From NCBI GenBank assembly GCA_013180625.2, contig SNVD02014502.1:620001-684000 (forward strand): DNA of 64,000 nt, written 5' to 3'. The notes below the pieces were generated by a model. The model ran no database searches. It worked only from the letters and a program-made list of their open reading frames with translations, and was not told the DNA's origin. Position 1 is the first letter of the stretch, and each line of letters starts with the position of its first letter. Shown in pieces: positions 1 to 12,444 of the stretch. Origin of the DNA: Boswellia sacra (Eukaryota; Streptophyta; Magnoliopsida; Sapindales; Burseraceae). The position numbers and the translations under genes are program-made.

Positions 1-1587
1 TAATTATTTTGATGCTAAAATTCACATTTTACTCTTAAATATGTAGTGTTAACAACCTATGTCTAAAGGCAAAATAGAAAGTCATTGGATTTTTATTAAA
101 AAAGTAATTAAACCAATAAGTTTAAGTTAAATAATTATTGGTTAGATAAATAAGTTTAAACTTATTTCCTTCAAGTTTCTTTGGAAAATGTTATAAGGAT
201 GTAAGATATGAATTTTTTTTTTCAAAAACGATTTAAATACTTTTATTACCCCCCAGAAAAAAATACACATCAAGAATTTTTGCTATTAAAAATATTCGAT
301 GTCAAAATGTAGTATAGTTTCTTCAATTAAATACTCTAAAATAATTACACTCTTCAACATTTCATTTGAAAACAAATTTTTACATAATCAAAGATACATA
401 ATGAGTTTTGACACATATATGCCTTTGATCATATATAAGTTGATGTGACATATTTTTTTATTGTCATATTTATTAAAATTAAGTTGACTTGATCACTTTT
501 ACTATTAAGTTTGTATTTATTATATAAAAGTTGATAAATATAATATAATCAAACATTCATACTTTAAAAGAATAATCCTATATATTCAACTAATTCATAA
601 AAGAATAATCCTATATATTCAACTAATTCATACATCAAAATTCCATGATAATAAGTAAGAAAATTAAATAAAAAATAATATAATAAATGATGTACTGGAT
701 AAACAATTTATGTATGAGTGAGATGGGTGAGTTATATTTGTGTGTACAAAATTATTGTATTTAACATTATTAGTTGAAAACTATAGGCGTCTTAATTAAA
801 TTTAAATGAAATAATTCTTAATTAAATTTAAATGAAATAATATTTTCATAAATCCTTATTCTCTTTTAAGGTACGTGAGATCTAAAAGAAGACACAATTT
901 GGCCCCCGAAGGACTCACTCTTCTGAAAGTCAACCTCCGTGAAATGATACAGTAGAGATTTCTTTAGATTTTCTTTAGCGTAAGAGTAGATATGGTGGGC
1001 CTTTTACTTTATCAATTATTCAATTTTATTTCTCATGCACTAATATATTTGAGGTTGACATCCGCTTGGAAGCAACCCACATCAATCTATCCTTTTTGCA
1101 AAAAAAAAAAAAAAAAAAAAAGGCACTCGTTCAATCATCGACTTCTAGTTTTCTATTCATAAACTACACTAAAATTTCAATTTTTAGAAATTTTATTTGA
1201 TTCACTTATTTTGAAATTCTAAAAATAATAATATAGCATAAGTTCGGTAAATTACTGCTTAATTAAATGAAAAGTTATTAGAATAAGCAAAAATATTTTA
1301 ATTAATTGATCTATTAAATATATCCATAAGATAGTACTTTGATAAAAAAATTAACTGTCTAGTCAATTTTTTACAAAGTTCTTTTATTGAATTGAAAATT
1401 AAATTAAACGTGAAACTACTTAATTTCGCCGGCTATATGAGGTAATTTGTGAAACTTTGAAAATGAAACGAATTAAAATTGAATCTTTACATTTCTAAGA
1501 GGTGGTGTTTTGAATATTTGTATTTGAATTTCATTTTTTTATTCTCAAATCTTATGTCAACAAATATTAATATAAAATTTTAATAAA
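1..1587. other. A+T-rich intergenic DNA with short direct duplications
   Basis: No gene is recognisable. Two local direct duplications are visible: a unit of about 36 bp around 568-640 containing AATAATCCTATATATTC, and a unit of about 29 bp around 790-835 containing CTTAATTAAATTTAAATG. A run of about 22 A lies near 1100. The remainder is A+T-rich low-complexity sequence. Confidence 0.6.
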
Positions 1588-1600
1588 CATATTTTAATAC

Positions 1601-1811
1601 TTTTTTTTTTTTAACCGAGGTGTCCGGGCCAACTTACGCGCACCACGACTAATCTTTAGAGGAGACTAGCGCAACCACAACCCACTGTCACGGTCTCCCA
1701 CTTAAATCATGGAGGAGGCCATTGTGGAGACTCGAACCCAGGACTTCACCATTGGTGTTGTACCAACTCCATCCTAGCCCGCTTCACCACTTGAACCAAC
1801 CCATTGTGGGT
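1601..1811 (-). mobile_element. tRNA-derived SINE with 13-bp target-site duplication
   Basis: Read on the minus strand, the element starts ACCCACAATGGG, has an A-box-like stretch (TGGTTCAAGTGG) and a clear B box (GGTTCGAGTC) about 50 bp further on, and ends in poly(A), seen here as the poly(T) run at 1601-1612. The identical 13-mer CATATTTTAATAC flanks it at 1588-1600 and 1812-1824. This is the signature of target-primed retroposition. RNA polymerase III boxes, a poly(A) tail and TSDs define plant SINEs. The phrase TTGGCCCGGACACC near the 3' end resembles plant TS-type SINEs; that family label is from memory and is tentative. Confidence 0.9.
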
Positions 1812-1824
1812 CATATTTTAATAC

Positions 1825-4800
1825 CTGTTAAAATAAAGAATGGAAATAACTTTAAGAGGATCAGTTTAAATTGAAACAATTGAAAATTAGTTTTTATTAT
1901 TATTGTAAAATTAAGACAGTAAAAGAGTACATATTTTTTCAAGGTTTAGCTACAGTTACACATTAAAAAAAAACAATCAATACTATTTTGTATTATAGCA
2001 TAAAAAAAAACTAATAGTTCCTAGTAATTTTTCAACCTGCTCACAAGTGAGAATTGAGTTGAGTATTTTGTACGATTAATCATTAATCAACTCGTGTGTT
2101 AAATAAAAATTATATTTGTTGGCAAGTTGGAAGAATCAAATTTTAATTTTCCTTAGGTCATGTATTTATTTATTTATTTATTTATTTTGTTTAAATTTTG
2201 AATAAGGATGAAATTCAGCTAAAATCTAAATGTGTTTGGATACAAAAGTCTAACATGATGTATTTGTTTTTCTTTTGTAAATGTTGGATAATAAGTAGAG
2301 AGTTGTTTATTTTTTACAAATAAAAAATGTTTAAAAACTATTAACTTGATATATATGCTTTTATTAAATATTATACGTATTCTACATTTATATAGCATAT
2401 ATGTCGTGTATAACAATTTATTAAAAATTGAAATCGAATTGTATAAAAAGTTATCGATTGTTGATTTATTATCTTAAATTAATTATCTTATATATCTTAA
2501 AAGTTAAGGAAATATAGCAATAACTATATAATTTCACAATTTTAAATTAATACTAAAAAATTATTGTAACAATAAGTTACATAATTAAGAAATAAAAAAT
2601 TGAATAGTGAAGTATAATATATGCTAAAATTGTTATATATAATAGACAATAAGTGTAATAAAGAGGGTAAACTAATGAAATAAGTCAAAAAGTAGTCATT
2701 CATGGAGATGTTTTTTTACTTTTTTTCATTTATATAATTTTATTCGAGAATTAAATTTAACTTGAAAATCAAACATTATGAAATATCTAAATGATTGTGA
2801 ATAATAAATCAAATTTAGACTCAAGATAAGAGCACTCAATCCCTTACGCTCTCTATATATATTTAAGATACGCTCTCTATATATATTTAAGAGATTGTTG
2901 TACTTGTTGGGATCCTCTTTCATGATCATACTATAAAGTTTATTTATAATCGTTTAACGCTTTTAATGTTAGAAGTGTTTTATTGTGTTTATTGACAATG
3001 TAAAAATAAATTTTGATTGATTAAATAAATTGTTTTATATTATGGGTTTTGGAATCCTTGAAGCATATCTTTTTAATATTTTTTAAAGTTTCAAACTACA
3101 AAAAATATTTGTTTATTATTTTGAAAAGCTTTCTTTATTTTGTATTCCGAACAATATCATATCAATTTATTGTTAAAAAGTATTTTTATACTTATTGAAA
3201 CAAAAAACTAACAAATTTCCAATAGAAGTCTGATTTTTATAAATCTCACTTTCATGACATTTGGTTTATTAAGCTTTCAAGAAGCAACCAAGACAAATAG
3301 ATCCGATCGTATATTTAATTATTGCACAATGTAAATCTTATTCTATATATTTACATATATAATGGATAAAACATGTGCGAGAGAGGAAGAATAACAAACG
3401 AAAAGAGAAAACAAGAAGCGAGGGAGAGAGTGAATGAGAACTTAGGATCACAAAAACTTCAGGATTAGTTGTAATCATCTTTGAGATTTCTTTAGTTAAT
3501 CCATTAATCCTTTAATTTGAAAAAAAAAAAAAGAAGTATCACTACTTTTAGTAAGTAATTGTATCATGACAACGGTTATGACCGACCATTTCAAGACAGC
3601 AAAATCTCTATAATACCCTTTCCAATATAGATCTCGAGAAGATTTAAATGGAACAAAGATTAAATTGAAGGATAAATTAGTCACAATATATGAGAAATAA
3701 AATAATAAGCGAAATAAAAGTAAAAGGATCTTTTTGAAACACAAACTTGAAACTCAAATCTGATTGCTTCATTCGATCATACGATCAAATAATGATGATA
3801 TCAAGTAGGTAAACTTAATTGAAACCTTCAAAATTTTATGAAACTAACACGTTAGCATTTACATTTAAAATATTTCAATTAATTAAAATTGTTAACTAAT
3901 TTTTATTAAAATATAAAGGTTAAAGTTTAGTTTTAAAGAAACTTTTTGGTCTAAGATTTTAGCACAAACCTCAAGAATGACGATGATTTGTTTCCGATAA
4001 GGTTAAAAAAAAAAAATTATGTAACTAAGATTTTGCATTACGAGTTTTTATGTTAATTTTTTTTGGGTGTAACATAAACTTATAACTTATAATAAAGTAA
4101 ATAAATATTTAAGGAAGTTATACTGTTAGATTGTTTCTATCAATGAAAAAAGGTAATGTAAATTTCACATGTTAATATACACAAGTGTCGCGATTAAAAG
4201 AATCACGAAAGAAACATATTAAATTATGAACATCTCAAAATTTCATGTTAGTTACAAAAAAATAAATAATTACAAAAAATTGAAAGGTTAATTTCAAGAT
4301 TGAAATAAGAGGGTTATCTTAACAAGTAATATCATATATCTTAAAAATTTATTTTCATCTTCTACGTAAGCTATAGCGTGATTTGACATCTAATGTTATA
4401 TGAATTATGAGATAACGTGAGATGATACGAATAGTATAAGTGATACGATAACGTTATATTGTATTGCATGGTAATTTACTAAAAATAAAAGATGAAAATT
4501 TTAGTACAAATTATGAAAAAATATAATATTATCAAATTGTAAGATATTGTTGTCAAGATTTATCTCACATTAGTGAGTGTAGTGAGGAGGTTGTAACTTA
4601 TAAGAGAAGGAGCTAAATCCTTTCTCACGAGGTTCTTCTTAAAATATGAAATTATAAAGGTTATAAAACTCAAAGTGGATGATTTAAATTCATGGATCAG
4701 CAATTAAAATTATTAAAATTTTTTGGTTAAATATTTGTGTTGGCATGCGGGGGGATGTTGTTGCTGGGGTTCAAGCTTGGGTGAGTTAAAAAAAAAAAAA

Positions 4801-6018
4801 GGATAATAATTTTTTAGGATAGAAACCCAAATACATAGATCAATAGTAAATAACAAAATTGACATAATAAATATATTTCTAAATTTTTTTGGAATAAATG
4901 ATAATGAATTTATTAAATAATAGTATCAGACTTATTTTTAAATTATTTAGTATATATATTTAGAGCACACGGTACAAAATAAAATAAACCTAGAAATATA
5001 CGCCCAATCAATTAGGAAATAGCTTTTTTTCATTTTTTTTTTGGATAAAGGGGTGGTGATGGTCCCAATCTATCATCCCAAGGAAAGATTTTGTATTCAA
5101 GACAAAAGATCCTCTGTTTTCAAAACCATGATTCCTGCCGAGTATGGTGGGGCATTCTTGCTTTTCGTAAAGAACCTTTGTGGGCCTGACCTCACCTCTT
5201 CAACTTTCATATTTCTGTATATTATTCATTCTTTCACGGGATATAATTAATCTTATAACATTTACAATACGTTTCTCATCTCATTTCAACATCTGTATAG
5301 CAATATTAAAAATAAAAAAATTGAGATGCAAAATCTCAAATGAATATTTGTATATAAAAAAATAGGTGGTGTCAATATAAGTTTAACTTTTATTTTTAGG
5401 ATACATATTAACCCTAAAGATTTATGTACTTCAATCATTATTTACGTAATATAATGTTTGAAATAAAAAAAAAAGAAAAAATTATGATGACACTACACAA
5501 TTTTGAAAATTTTTTAATATATATATTATCTTTGTGGTTGCTCGTGTCTTAAATGCATGAGTTAAAGACTACCAATAAAAATAAAAATAAAAGATTTTCA
5601 TTTAACTCGTGGTTACCAGGTGACCATAAAGCTCAAATATTTAGCAAAATTTTAGTAAGGTCATCCACCATCATATGATTTGAATTTAAATTTTGTAGTA
5701 ATAAACATACAAATGTCAACACATCCACGAAGATTAACAGAAAAAGAATAGTTTTACGTATACAACCAACTAAAATATTTAAATTTATATAATTTGAAGT
5801 GGTATAAATTAGTTAAGTATATAAAAATGAAAAAAATTAAAAAAATTTAAATGAATAAGATGGGACTTACCTATCTAATGACTTTGTGTTAAGTCAGATT
5901 ATGATTATATTGGTTTGATTATTTAAATTAGTTGTACTTAGAATTATTCATTAAAAAGAAAAGCACTTAAACATAAAAATTTCGCAAGATTTGGAGCATG
6001 TTCATCTAATTAGAAATA
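1825..6018. other. A+T-rich intergenic DNA, no supported gene
   Basis: About 4.2 kb with no convincing coding region. The short open frames (for example 3496-3744 minus and 5041-5250 plus) have no recognisable domain and sit in low-complexity sequence. Features seen are a TTTA tetranucleotide run near 2161-2187, a tandem duplication of about 28 bp (TACGCTCTCTATATATATTT) at 2846-2892, and several poly(A)/poly(T) runs. Nothing else is supported. Confidence 0.5.
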
Positions 6019-6026
6019 TATAAAAT

Positions 6027-6465
6027 TAGGGATGGTAAAAGTCCGTTGCGGGTGCGGGTTTGGCCATTCCGTACCCGGACCGGACTTAAAAAAATTTCCC
6101 CGGACCCCGGAAAATCTCCGGATTTTTCCGGGTCCGGGTTTTTCCGGGTTTTAGGATATTATATACCGCAGCCGCACCGCACCCGAAAAAAAACCTGGAT
6201 TTCCCCGGATTTTTTTTCATTTTTATCCTTACCCGGAAAAAACCCGGATTTTTTCATACTTTTTCCTATTTTTTCTTAATTTTTTTAAGAATTATGCGGG
6301 TGCGGGGTTTATTGACAATACCGCACCCGCACCGCACCCAGATTTTTTTTTTAAAACAATCCCCGCACCCGGATTTAAAACCCGCAAAATCCGGGTTTTT
6401 TTTCACCCGGATTTTCCGGGTAAAATCCGGGTACCCGGTAAACCCGGGTTTTTTTGCCAACCCTA
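6027..6465. mobile_element. Non-autonomous hAT-like element with CCCGG-rich ends, 8-bp TSD
   Basis: The left end reads TAGGGATGGTAAAA and the right end, reverse-complemented, reads TAGGGTTGGCAAAA, so 12 of 14 terminal bases match. The 8-bp direct repeat TATAAAAT flanks it exactly at 6019-6026 and 6466-6473. Eight-base TSDs and a TAGGG-type terminus are typical of hAT transposons such as Ac. The 439 bp are almost entirely reiterated CCGGGT, ACCCGG and CCGGAT words on both sides of a short T-rich centre. Open frames across it (for example 6046-6279) are by-products of this repetition. There is no transposase, so it would need one supplied in trans. Confidence 0.9.
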
Positions 6466-6473
6466 TATAAAAT

Positions 6474-7744
6474 CCTAGAACATTATAAAACTGATCTAAT
6501 TGAATATTATGGACTAAAAGTTGATCAACGTGTCAGAGAAAGATAACTAGAACCAAGAAAATTCATTATTAACCTAAAAAAAAATTAGTTATAATAAAAT
6601 TGAAAACTTATATACGATTGGGATCTAATCAACCTTGGATCACGATAAAAGCTACCCTTCACAATAAATCAAATCGTATAGTATATATTAATCTTATGGT
6701 TTTTTTAATATTATTAAACATGTGTCTTAATACCATATAAAAATATTTTAAAAAATAAATTCAATTCAAATAATTTATCTAAATATTGAAAAAAATAATT
6801 TGAGATTTTTGAGTTATTTATAAAATTTAATATTTCATATACGTTATGGATGTACATGGTTTGAATAACAAATCATTTACGCATATTGTTATAATAATAA
6901 TTTTATTTCATCTAAATGATTGTTTCATATTTTTATATGCATGTGAGTAATTTAGAGGTGGATTATGAAAGCTTGTGGGCATCCTCTCTGCTTATCCTTA
7001 TCTGCTTTAAAATAGTACAAATTTAAATAATATTACTTTAATGTATTAATTTTAGGTGGAATCAAAGACAAGGTTGTTGGTGATTCCTTAAGTATTGTGC
7101 TTTAAACTCATCAATCCAATGAGTTAAAAAGGGCACCCTAGAGTTAATGTAGGAAAAAAAATAAAAAAAAAATGCCCAAATTGAGGGGACTATTTTAAAC
7201 TTTAATAAAATCATAGAATTTTTAGTGATTAACTAGTCAAGTGTCAAATGTATTGAGTTCAAGTTTTTCAAGCTGGATTGGTCAGATTCTGATTTTGAGT
7301 TCATTGTAAAACCCACCATAATATTGTAGTTTTAATGGATTAAAACAGATAATGAAAGGGATTTGGTGATGGTTTTTCAAACATTGGAGGCCCTTTTGGG
7401 GTTCGCCGTAACATAGTAGTTGGAAAAAATTACCTAATAAGAAAACGTAAATGCCCTTAAGACTAGCTAATGGGACATTATAAAGAAGAGTGGCCGTTGA
7501 GGTCGCAATGGGGCACCATATCTTGCTTTGGAGTCACATGTGTGGATTCTTCATTATGATAAAAATAATAGGCAGCAAATATATGCAAATCCTCCAGTTC
7601 AGTGTTTTATTTATAATATTAACAAAGTAAGTAATGAGATTACACAGGTCATGCAGGGATAAGTATCTTCTTTGAGGAACTGAAAACATTTAATAAACAT
7701 AAAAATATTATTATTGATCTTTATCTAGGCTGTCTTAACAACCG
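6474..7744. other. A+T-rich intergenic DNA, no supported gene
   Basis: No open frame with a recognisable domain and no clear repeat boundary. The stretch from about 7060 to 7560 is less A+T rich than its surroundings and could be an old gene or transposon remnant, but nothing identifies it. Confidence 0.5.
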
Positions 7745-7990
7745 GCGAGGTTCATATACATTGCACTATCCCCCTCCTCCATGTTGCATATTATTAGTTA
7801 ATTTTATATTATTAAATAAGTACAATTAACAAAAGGAATAGTACACACTAATATTGGACTTTGATCTGCGAGGTTCATATACATTGCACTATCCCCCTCC
7901 TCCATGTTGCATATTATTAGTTAATTTTATATTATTAAATAAGCACAATTAACAAAAGGAATACTACACTCTAATATTGGGCTTTGATCT
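7745..7990. repeat. Two-copy tandem duplication, 123-bp unit
   Basis: The unit begins GCGAGGTTCATATACATTGC at 7745 and again at 7868. The copies (7745-7867 and 7868-7990) differ at only a few positions, for example AAGTACAATT against AAGCACAATT, so the duplication is recent. It abuts a hAT-like element about 95 bp downstream. No coding content is evident. Confidence 0.9.
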
Positions 7991-8085
7991 GTTAAGTCCC
8001 AACCAAACCTAATCCATCGTTGAATATTCACAATTCAACAAGTCCATCTGTATATCACTACCAATTTAAGTGATAGACTTGTTAC

Positions 8086-9071
8086 CAGGGATGGTAAAAT
8101 CTGGGGCCGGGGCCGGTGGTTTCGATCCCGAGAAATTTCTCGGATTTTTTTTTGGGGCCGGTGCCGGAGTACCTCGAGCGGGTTCGGGTTTTTCAATAAC
8201 CCGGGATTAAAACGCGGGTGTTGTAATTTTTTTTTAATTCTGATTCGTTTCTCTCCATTATATATATATATATAGAGCATACAAATTTTGGTGTGAAGTG
8301 GGCTGCAGTCCAGTGGTGTCTTGTTATGCATGATATTAGTTTATTTTTGAAGACATCCCATCCGACACTCAACACTAGCTTTCATCCAACATATCGAGTG
8401 TCAGATACGTGGAAACCAACATGTAGATGCCTCGAACCATGTATCCGACATTCGACATGTCGGATAAGTGAAAACCGACATGTAGATGCCTCGAACCATG
8501 TATCCGACACCCGACATGTCAGATGAAAGCTTGTGTCGAGTGTCGAATGAAAGCTTGTGTCGAGTGTCGGATTCATAATCCGACACTCGAATAATTCGAC
8601 ATCCAACAAAGTCGTATAGTCGGTTGGAGGTATCTGACAGGAGTTTTGTCAGTTTATTTTGTTGAGCTTTATCGAGCGCGTCGAGTTTTGTCGAGCATTT
8701 TGACAGGTCGCTTGTTTGAGCTTTGTTTTTTTTTTTCTTTTTGCATCAGTATGAGGTATAAAAATGTCTAATTTAAGTGGGCTGAATTGGGCCTTGGTTT
8801 GGATTGTGTTGTCTTGTTGGGCTTTTATGAATTGTTTTAGTAAAATAGTTTATAGGTTTAAAGGGGTTACATTTAAAAATACAAATTTGATGAATTAAAT
8901 TGATATAATTTTATAATTTATTACACACCCCGGGTTCAATTCCGAGTCCCCGACCCTAGCATCTCTGTCCCGGCCCTGGCCAATTACCCCAGTTTTTTGG
9001 GTAATTCCCTGGCCCTGCATGACCGGATTTTTTGGGGCCCCGACCTCGGCCGGATTGTTTTGCCATTCCTA
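8086..9071. mobile_element. Non-autonomous hAT-like element with GGCCGG-rich ends, 8-bp TSD
   Basis: The left end is CAGGGATGGTAAAA and the right end, reverse-complemented, is TAGGAATGGCAAAA. The 8-mer CTTGTTAC flanks it at 8078-8085 and 9072-9079. Subterminal zones (about 8100-8215 and 8925-9055) are built of GGGGCCGG, CCCCGACC and CCCGG words, a different vocabulary from the element at 6.0 kb under the same terminal repeat. The interior contains a T-rich tract, a short TA microsatellite, and at 8360-8620 a cluster of partly palindromic repeats containing CGACATGTCGGAT and GTCGAGTGTCGGAT, including a unit of about 67 bp present twice. No transposase is present. Confidence 0.9.
8360..8620. 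repeat. Cluster of tandem and inverted GTCGAGTGTCGG repeats
   Basis: A unit of about 67 bp that includes GATGCCTCGAACCATGTATC occurs twice (about 8408-8530). The 20-mer GAAAGCTTGTGTCGAGTGTC then occurs twice in a row (8525-8566), followed by a palindrome around 8560-8590 (GTCGGATTCATAATCCGAC). Short open frames here on both strands are repeat artefacts. The same words recur inside the Mutator-like element at 9938-10841. Confidence 0.8.
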
Positions 9072-9079
9072 CTTGTTAC

Positions 9080-9785
9080 TTGTTATTTTTTTTCTTTTAA
9101 AAATAAAATTTCGTCTGAAATATGCATATCTTCGTTTTAATACATATTTTATTTAGTATTTATATAATACTTTAAAATTATATCATCTATATAAAAATGA
9201 TTAATTTTTTGTTAATCTACGTAACCATGCCTATAATCAATGTAGGAGATGGCAAGACATTTGACTATGAGGTGAAAGAAAGATGTAATTGCAACATACC
9301 GGTCACCATCTATAGCTAACACTACTTATAACTAGTCGTGGATGCATGGCTGTAAATATTGGAAGAAGCTAATCATTTTAACATAGATGGTAGTACTAAA
9401 TGTATTAATATATTTTAATTAGAATAATAATTATGGCTGTGTAGTTCCTACGGATTAATATATTAGTAGTAAATTAGATTAATATAAGTTTATTCACGGA
9501 ATATAAAATATTTATACGTATTTATATAACTTGGATGGAATAATGAAAAGGAAAAAAAAATATAGTGTTTTTACTCTGTTAAATGATTATTGTTACTTTA
9601 AAAAATGAAAAATCTTCTAAAAAATTGTCTTAGCCCATTCATGAATTGGGCTACCATTGGATGACCCAAGCACGAAGCGAACCTCATCCCAATCGTGCCT
9701 GGCTAATTCGGTTGTTAGGGGCCCAACATTTCTATTCGGTCTTTGGGCTGACATAACATGTATGAAAGTCTCAATCTCTTTCATG
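9080..9785. other. Intergenic DNA between two hAT-like elements
   Basis: A+T-rich sequence with no recognised gene. The open frame 9657-9893 runs into the left end of the next transposon and is not credible as a gene. Confidence 0.5.
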
Positions 9786-9937
9786 AATCAACTCAGGGCT
9801 GTTCAAAGTATCCGACCCGACCTGATCGGGTTCTATCGGATTGTTTGGATTAAAATTGAATTCAATGCAATAAAAACCCGAAAATCGGATTGATTTAATG
9901 GGTTTTAAGAAATCGGGTTTCAATCGAATTTATTATA

Positions 9938-10841
9938 GGAAAAATTAAAAAAGTAGGTAAAATTATGGGCTTTAAATGAAATTTAGATATATCATGAAAA
10001 ATTTTCATGCTATAGACACTTTCTTGGTAAAATGACTAAAATGTAATTTGAGACTCAAACTTAAAAAAGAAAAAGAAGACGGGTTTCGTCGTGACGAATA
10101 AGACACTCGATATGTCGAGTCTTGTCGGATAAATTATCCGACACTCGCCATCATCGTCGATGTTCACTCGATACTGGACATAACTTGTAGAGTCTTATCG
10201 GATGCACGGATCGACACTCAACATAACGTGTCGAGTTTTTGAAAATACCTTGATGACGAGTGTCGGTTTGTGCATCCGACAGGACCTGACACGTTATATC
10301 GAGTGTCGGTCCGTGTATCCGACAAGAGCCGACACGTTATGTCTAGTGTCGAGTGAATACCGATGATGATCCCAAGTGTCGATTGAAGCATCGACAGAAC
10401 TCGACATGTCGAGTGTCCTCTTCGTCGTGACGAAACGCGTCGGTTTTCATCATTTTTACACACATCAAACAAAAAAAATCAATCAAATAACACTTTGTTT
10501 AGCCCCACAAACACAAAATAAATACAAAATATGAGCCCAAACTCAAATACCCAAATTCAAAATCTTTAAAATCTACCCTAAATCCCCAAACACACGATAA
10601 GTTTCTCGTTCCTCTTGCTGAGTTTTTTACTGCATTTTCGACGTGTCGAGGGGTATTGAAAGTTGGACAACAACAAACAGTTATGAAAATGGGACATGGT
10701 TATGAAAATAGGAAGAAGAAATTGAATTTCAAAGGGTATTTTAATCATTTTTTCAAGAAAATATCTATGGCATAAAAATTTTTCAGGATGTGTCTAAATT
10801 TCACTTAAGACCCCTAAAAATATCTATTTTTCAATTTTTTC
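9938..10841. mobile_element. Foldback Mutator-like element, 9-bp TSD
   Basis: Termini are GGAAAAATT on the left and, reverse-complemented, GAAAAAATT on the right. They begin an imperfect terminal inverted repeat of about 108 bp (9938-10045 against about 10732-10841). The 9-mer TTTATTATA flanks the element exactly (9929-9937 and 10842-10850), the TSD size of Mutator-like elements. A second inverted repeat nested inside (about 10081-10250 against about 10285-10441) is made of GTCGAGTGTCGGAT-type words, so most of the element could fold into one long hairpin. No transposase frame is present. It lies within the left end of the hAT-like element starting at 9794, so it is younger than that insertion. 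Confidence 0.9.
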
Positions 10842-10850
10842 TTTATTATA

Positions 10851-11281
10851 TTGAACCCAAAATAACCCGACCCGGTGAAAACTTTTTAAAAAATTTAATT
10901 TTTGTCATGTGTCTGAATATAAAAAGAAAATTTGTATAGAAGAGAGCCCTAAAATCTTATTCTCTTTTTCCCATCACCCATTAGTGTCGGTCTTAAGTCG
11001 CCATTTCTCGGCTTCCAGCTACACGACTCTACCCACCGGTGCTCACATATCAACCGTCCATGTTCGTCTCCACCAACACGCCCACCCCTCTCCTCCTCTA
11101 AAACCATAAAACTGACTTCCAACTCAGAGCTTGACCCGTCAGCCAAAGGCGAAACCACTATAAGACCCCATTTCTCAAGTGGAAGGTTGAGGATAAAGAG
11201 AGGAACAGAAAAGCTGAGGTTGAGGACGAGGAGGTTGCTGAGGGTGGTTGGAAGAACAGGCGAAACCATTATAAAGGGGCG
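10851..11281. other. Non-repetitive interior of nested hAT-like element, possible captured host sequence
   Basis: This piece is noticeably less A+T rich than intergenic DNA and carries overlapping open frames on both strands (10909-11109 plus, 10949-11269 minus). Its continuation resumes at 12445 after a nested transposon. The composition looks like expressed plant sequence, which would fit a gene fragment captured by the transposon. I recognise no protein family in any frame. Confidence 0.35.
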
Positions 11282-11289
11282 GGTGTAGT

Positions 11290-12436
11290 TAGGGATGGCA
11301 AAATTCGGGTGTGGGTGCGGGTTTCACATTTTCGCACCCGGACTGGATATTTTTTTTTTATCCTCGGTCCCCGGATTTTCCCCAGATATTTTGTATGCGG
11401 TGCGGGTGCGGGTTTACCCGGATATAAAATTTCTCTTCCCGCACCCGGATTTTACCCGGAAAAATTCCCCGCGTTTCCCGGATTTCCCCGGTTCTATCCT
11501 TGGGTATGATTACCCCATAGCCCACACCAAATAATACCAAATACCAATCTATAATGCAATTTAGCAGTTAGCACCATACCAAATTATACATCAAAGTCAA
11601 TTCGGATTGCTGTATTAGAGTCATGTTCCATCTTCTATAGAGCAAAACAAATAGCAAATTCAAAAATCTGATTTTCAAGATCAAATTTCATAGTCTTTAT
11701 CAAAAGTAAATACAACCAACGAATCAATATGCCACAAAGATGGTAATAAAGCAACACTAAATTGAATTAATTAATCTTGCAACACTTAATTCAATTAATT
11801 AATCTTTGTTAAATTCCAAACTCAACGCCAACGCGGATTCTCTTTGATGAGCTAGAATCAAGGGCTAACCTGCAAATCTAAGCGCCGATCTTATCTAGTC
11901 GTGGGTTGGTGGCTGACCAGCAACAGCGAAAGGACGGGGTGGCCGGCTGGTTGCAGTCATGGCGAAGGATGGAAGGGTGTTCAAAGGTTGAGAGGGTGGC
12001 CGCACCGCCGCAGTGAGAGGATGACGACCGGAGGCTGAGAGGCGTGACCAGCTAGCTAGAGGATGAGGTAGCAGGTAGCCGTAGCGAGAGAACGATGATG
12101 GAGGCTGAGAGGCAGGCGTGACTGGTCGACAACGAAAGGACGAAAGCCAGGGTCGTGAGTTCAACTGATACATTAGGGATTTAAGAGTTAAAAGACATTA
12201 TAGGAAACATTTTATAAGAAATTATTATTTTATTGTATAAATTATTTTAATTTTTTAAAATATATATATCTGCGGTACGGGTGCGGGGCGGGGAGGGTGT
12301 ATACCGCATCCGAATTTAAAATTTAATTTTTCACCCGCACCCGCATTCAATCCCCGCAAATCCGGGTAAATTTGTCCCAGGAAAATCCGGATAAAATCCG
12401 GGTACCCAGACTATCCGGTTTTTTTTGCCATCCCAA
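11290..12436. mobile_element. Non-autonomous hAT-like element with GTGCGGG-rich ends
   Basis: The left end is TAGGGATGGCAAAA; the right end, reverse-complemented, is TTGGGATGGCAAAA. Flanks are GGTGTAGT (11282-11289) and GCTGTAGT (12437-12444), an 8-bp TSD with one change. The ends (about 11300-11505 and 12265-12425) consist of GGTGCGGG, ACCCGG and CCCGG words, closest in style to the element at 6.0 kb. The 750-bp interior (11520-12250) is ordinary sequence with a G+C-richer part around 11890-12170. An open frame there (11895-12173 minus) has no recognisable domain. Confidence 0.85.
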
Positions 12437-12444
12437 GCTGTAGT

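Noticed and set aside
6046..6460. Overlapping open frames on both strands rich in Pro, Gly and Arg
   Set aside because: They are translations of the CCGGGT repeat arrays in a hAT-like element; the same happens at 11295-11540 and 18220-18919.
8360..8620. Regularly repeated partly palindromic units, at first sight CRISPR-like
   Set aside because: Units and intervals vary, there are no unique spacers, and the cluster lies inside a plant transposon.
8930..8960. GGGTTCAATTCC, resembling a tRNA T-loop
   Set aside because: There is no acceptor or anticodon stem around it, and it belongs to the subterminal array of the element at 8086-9071.
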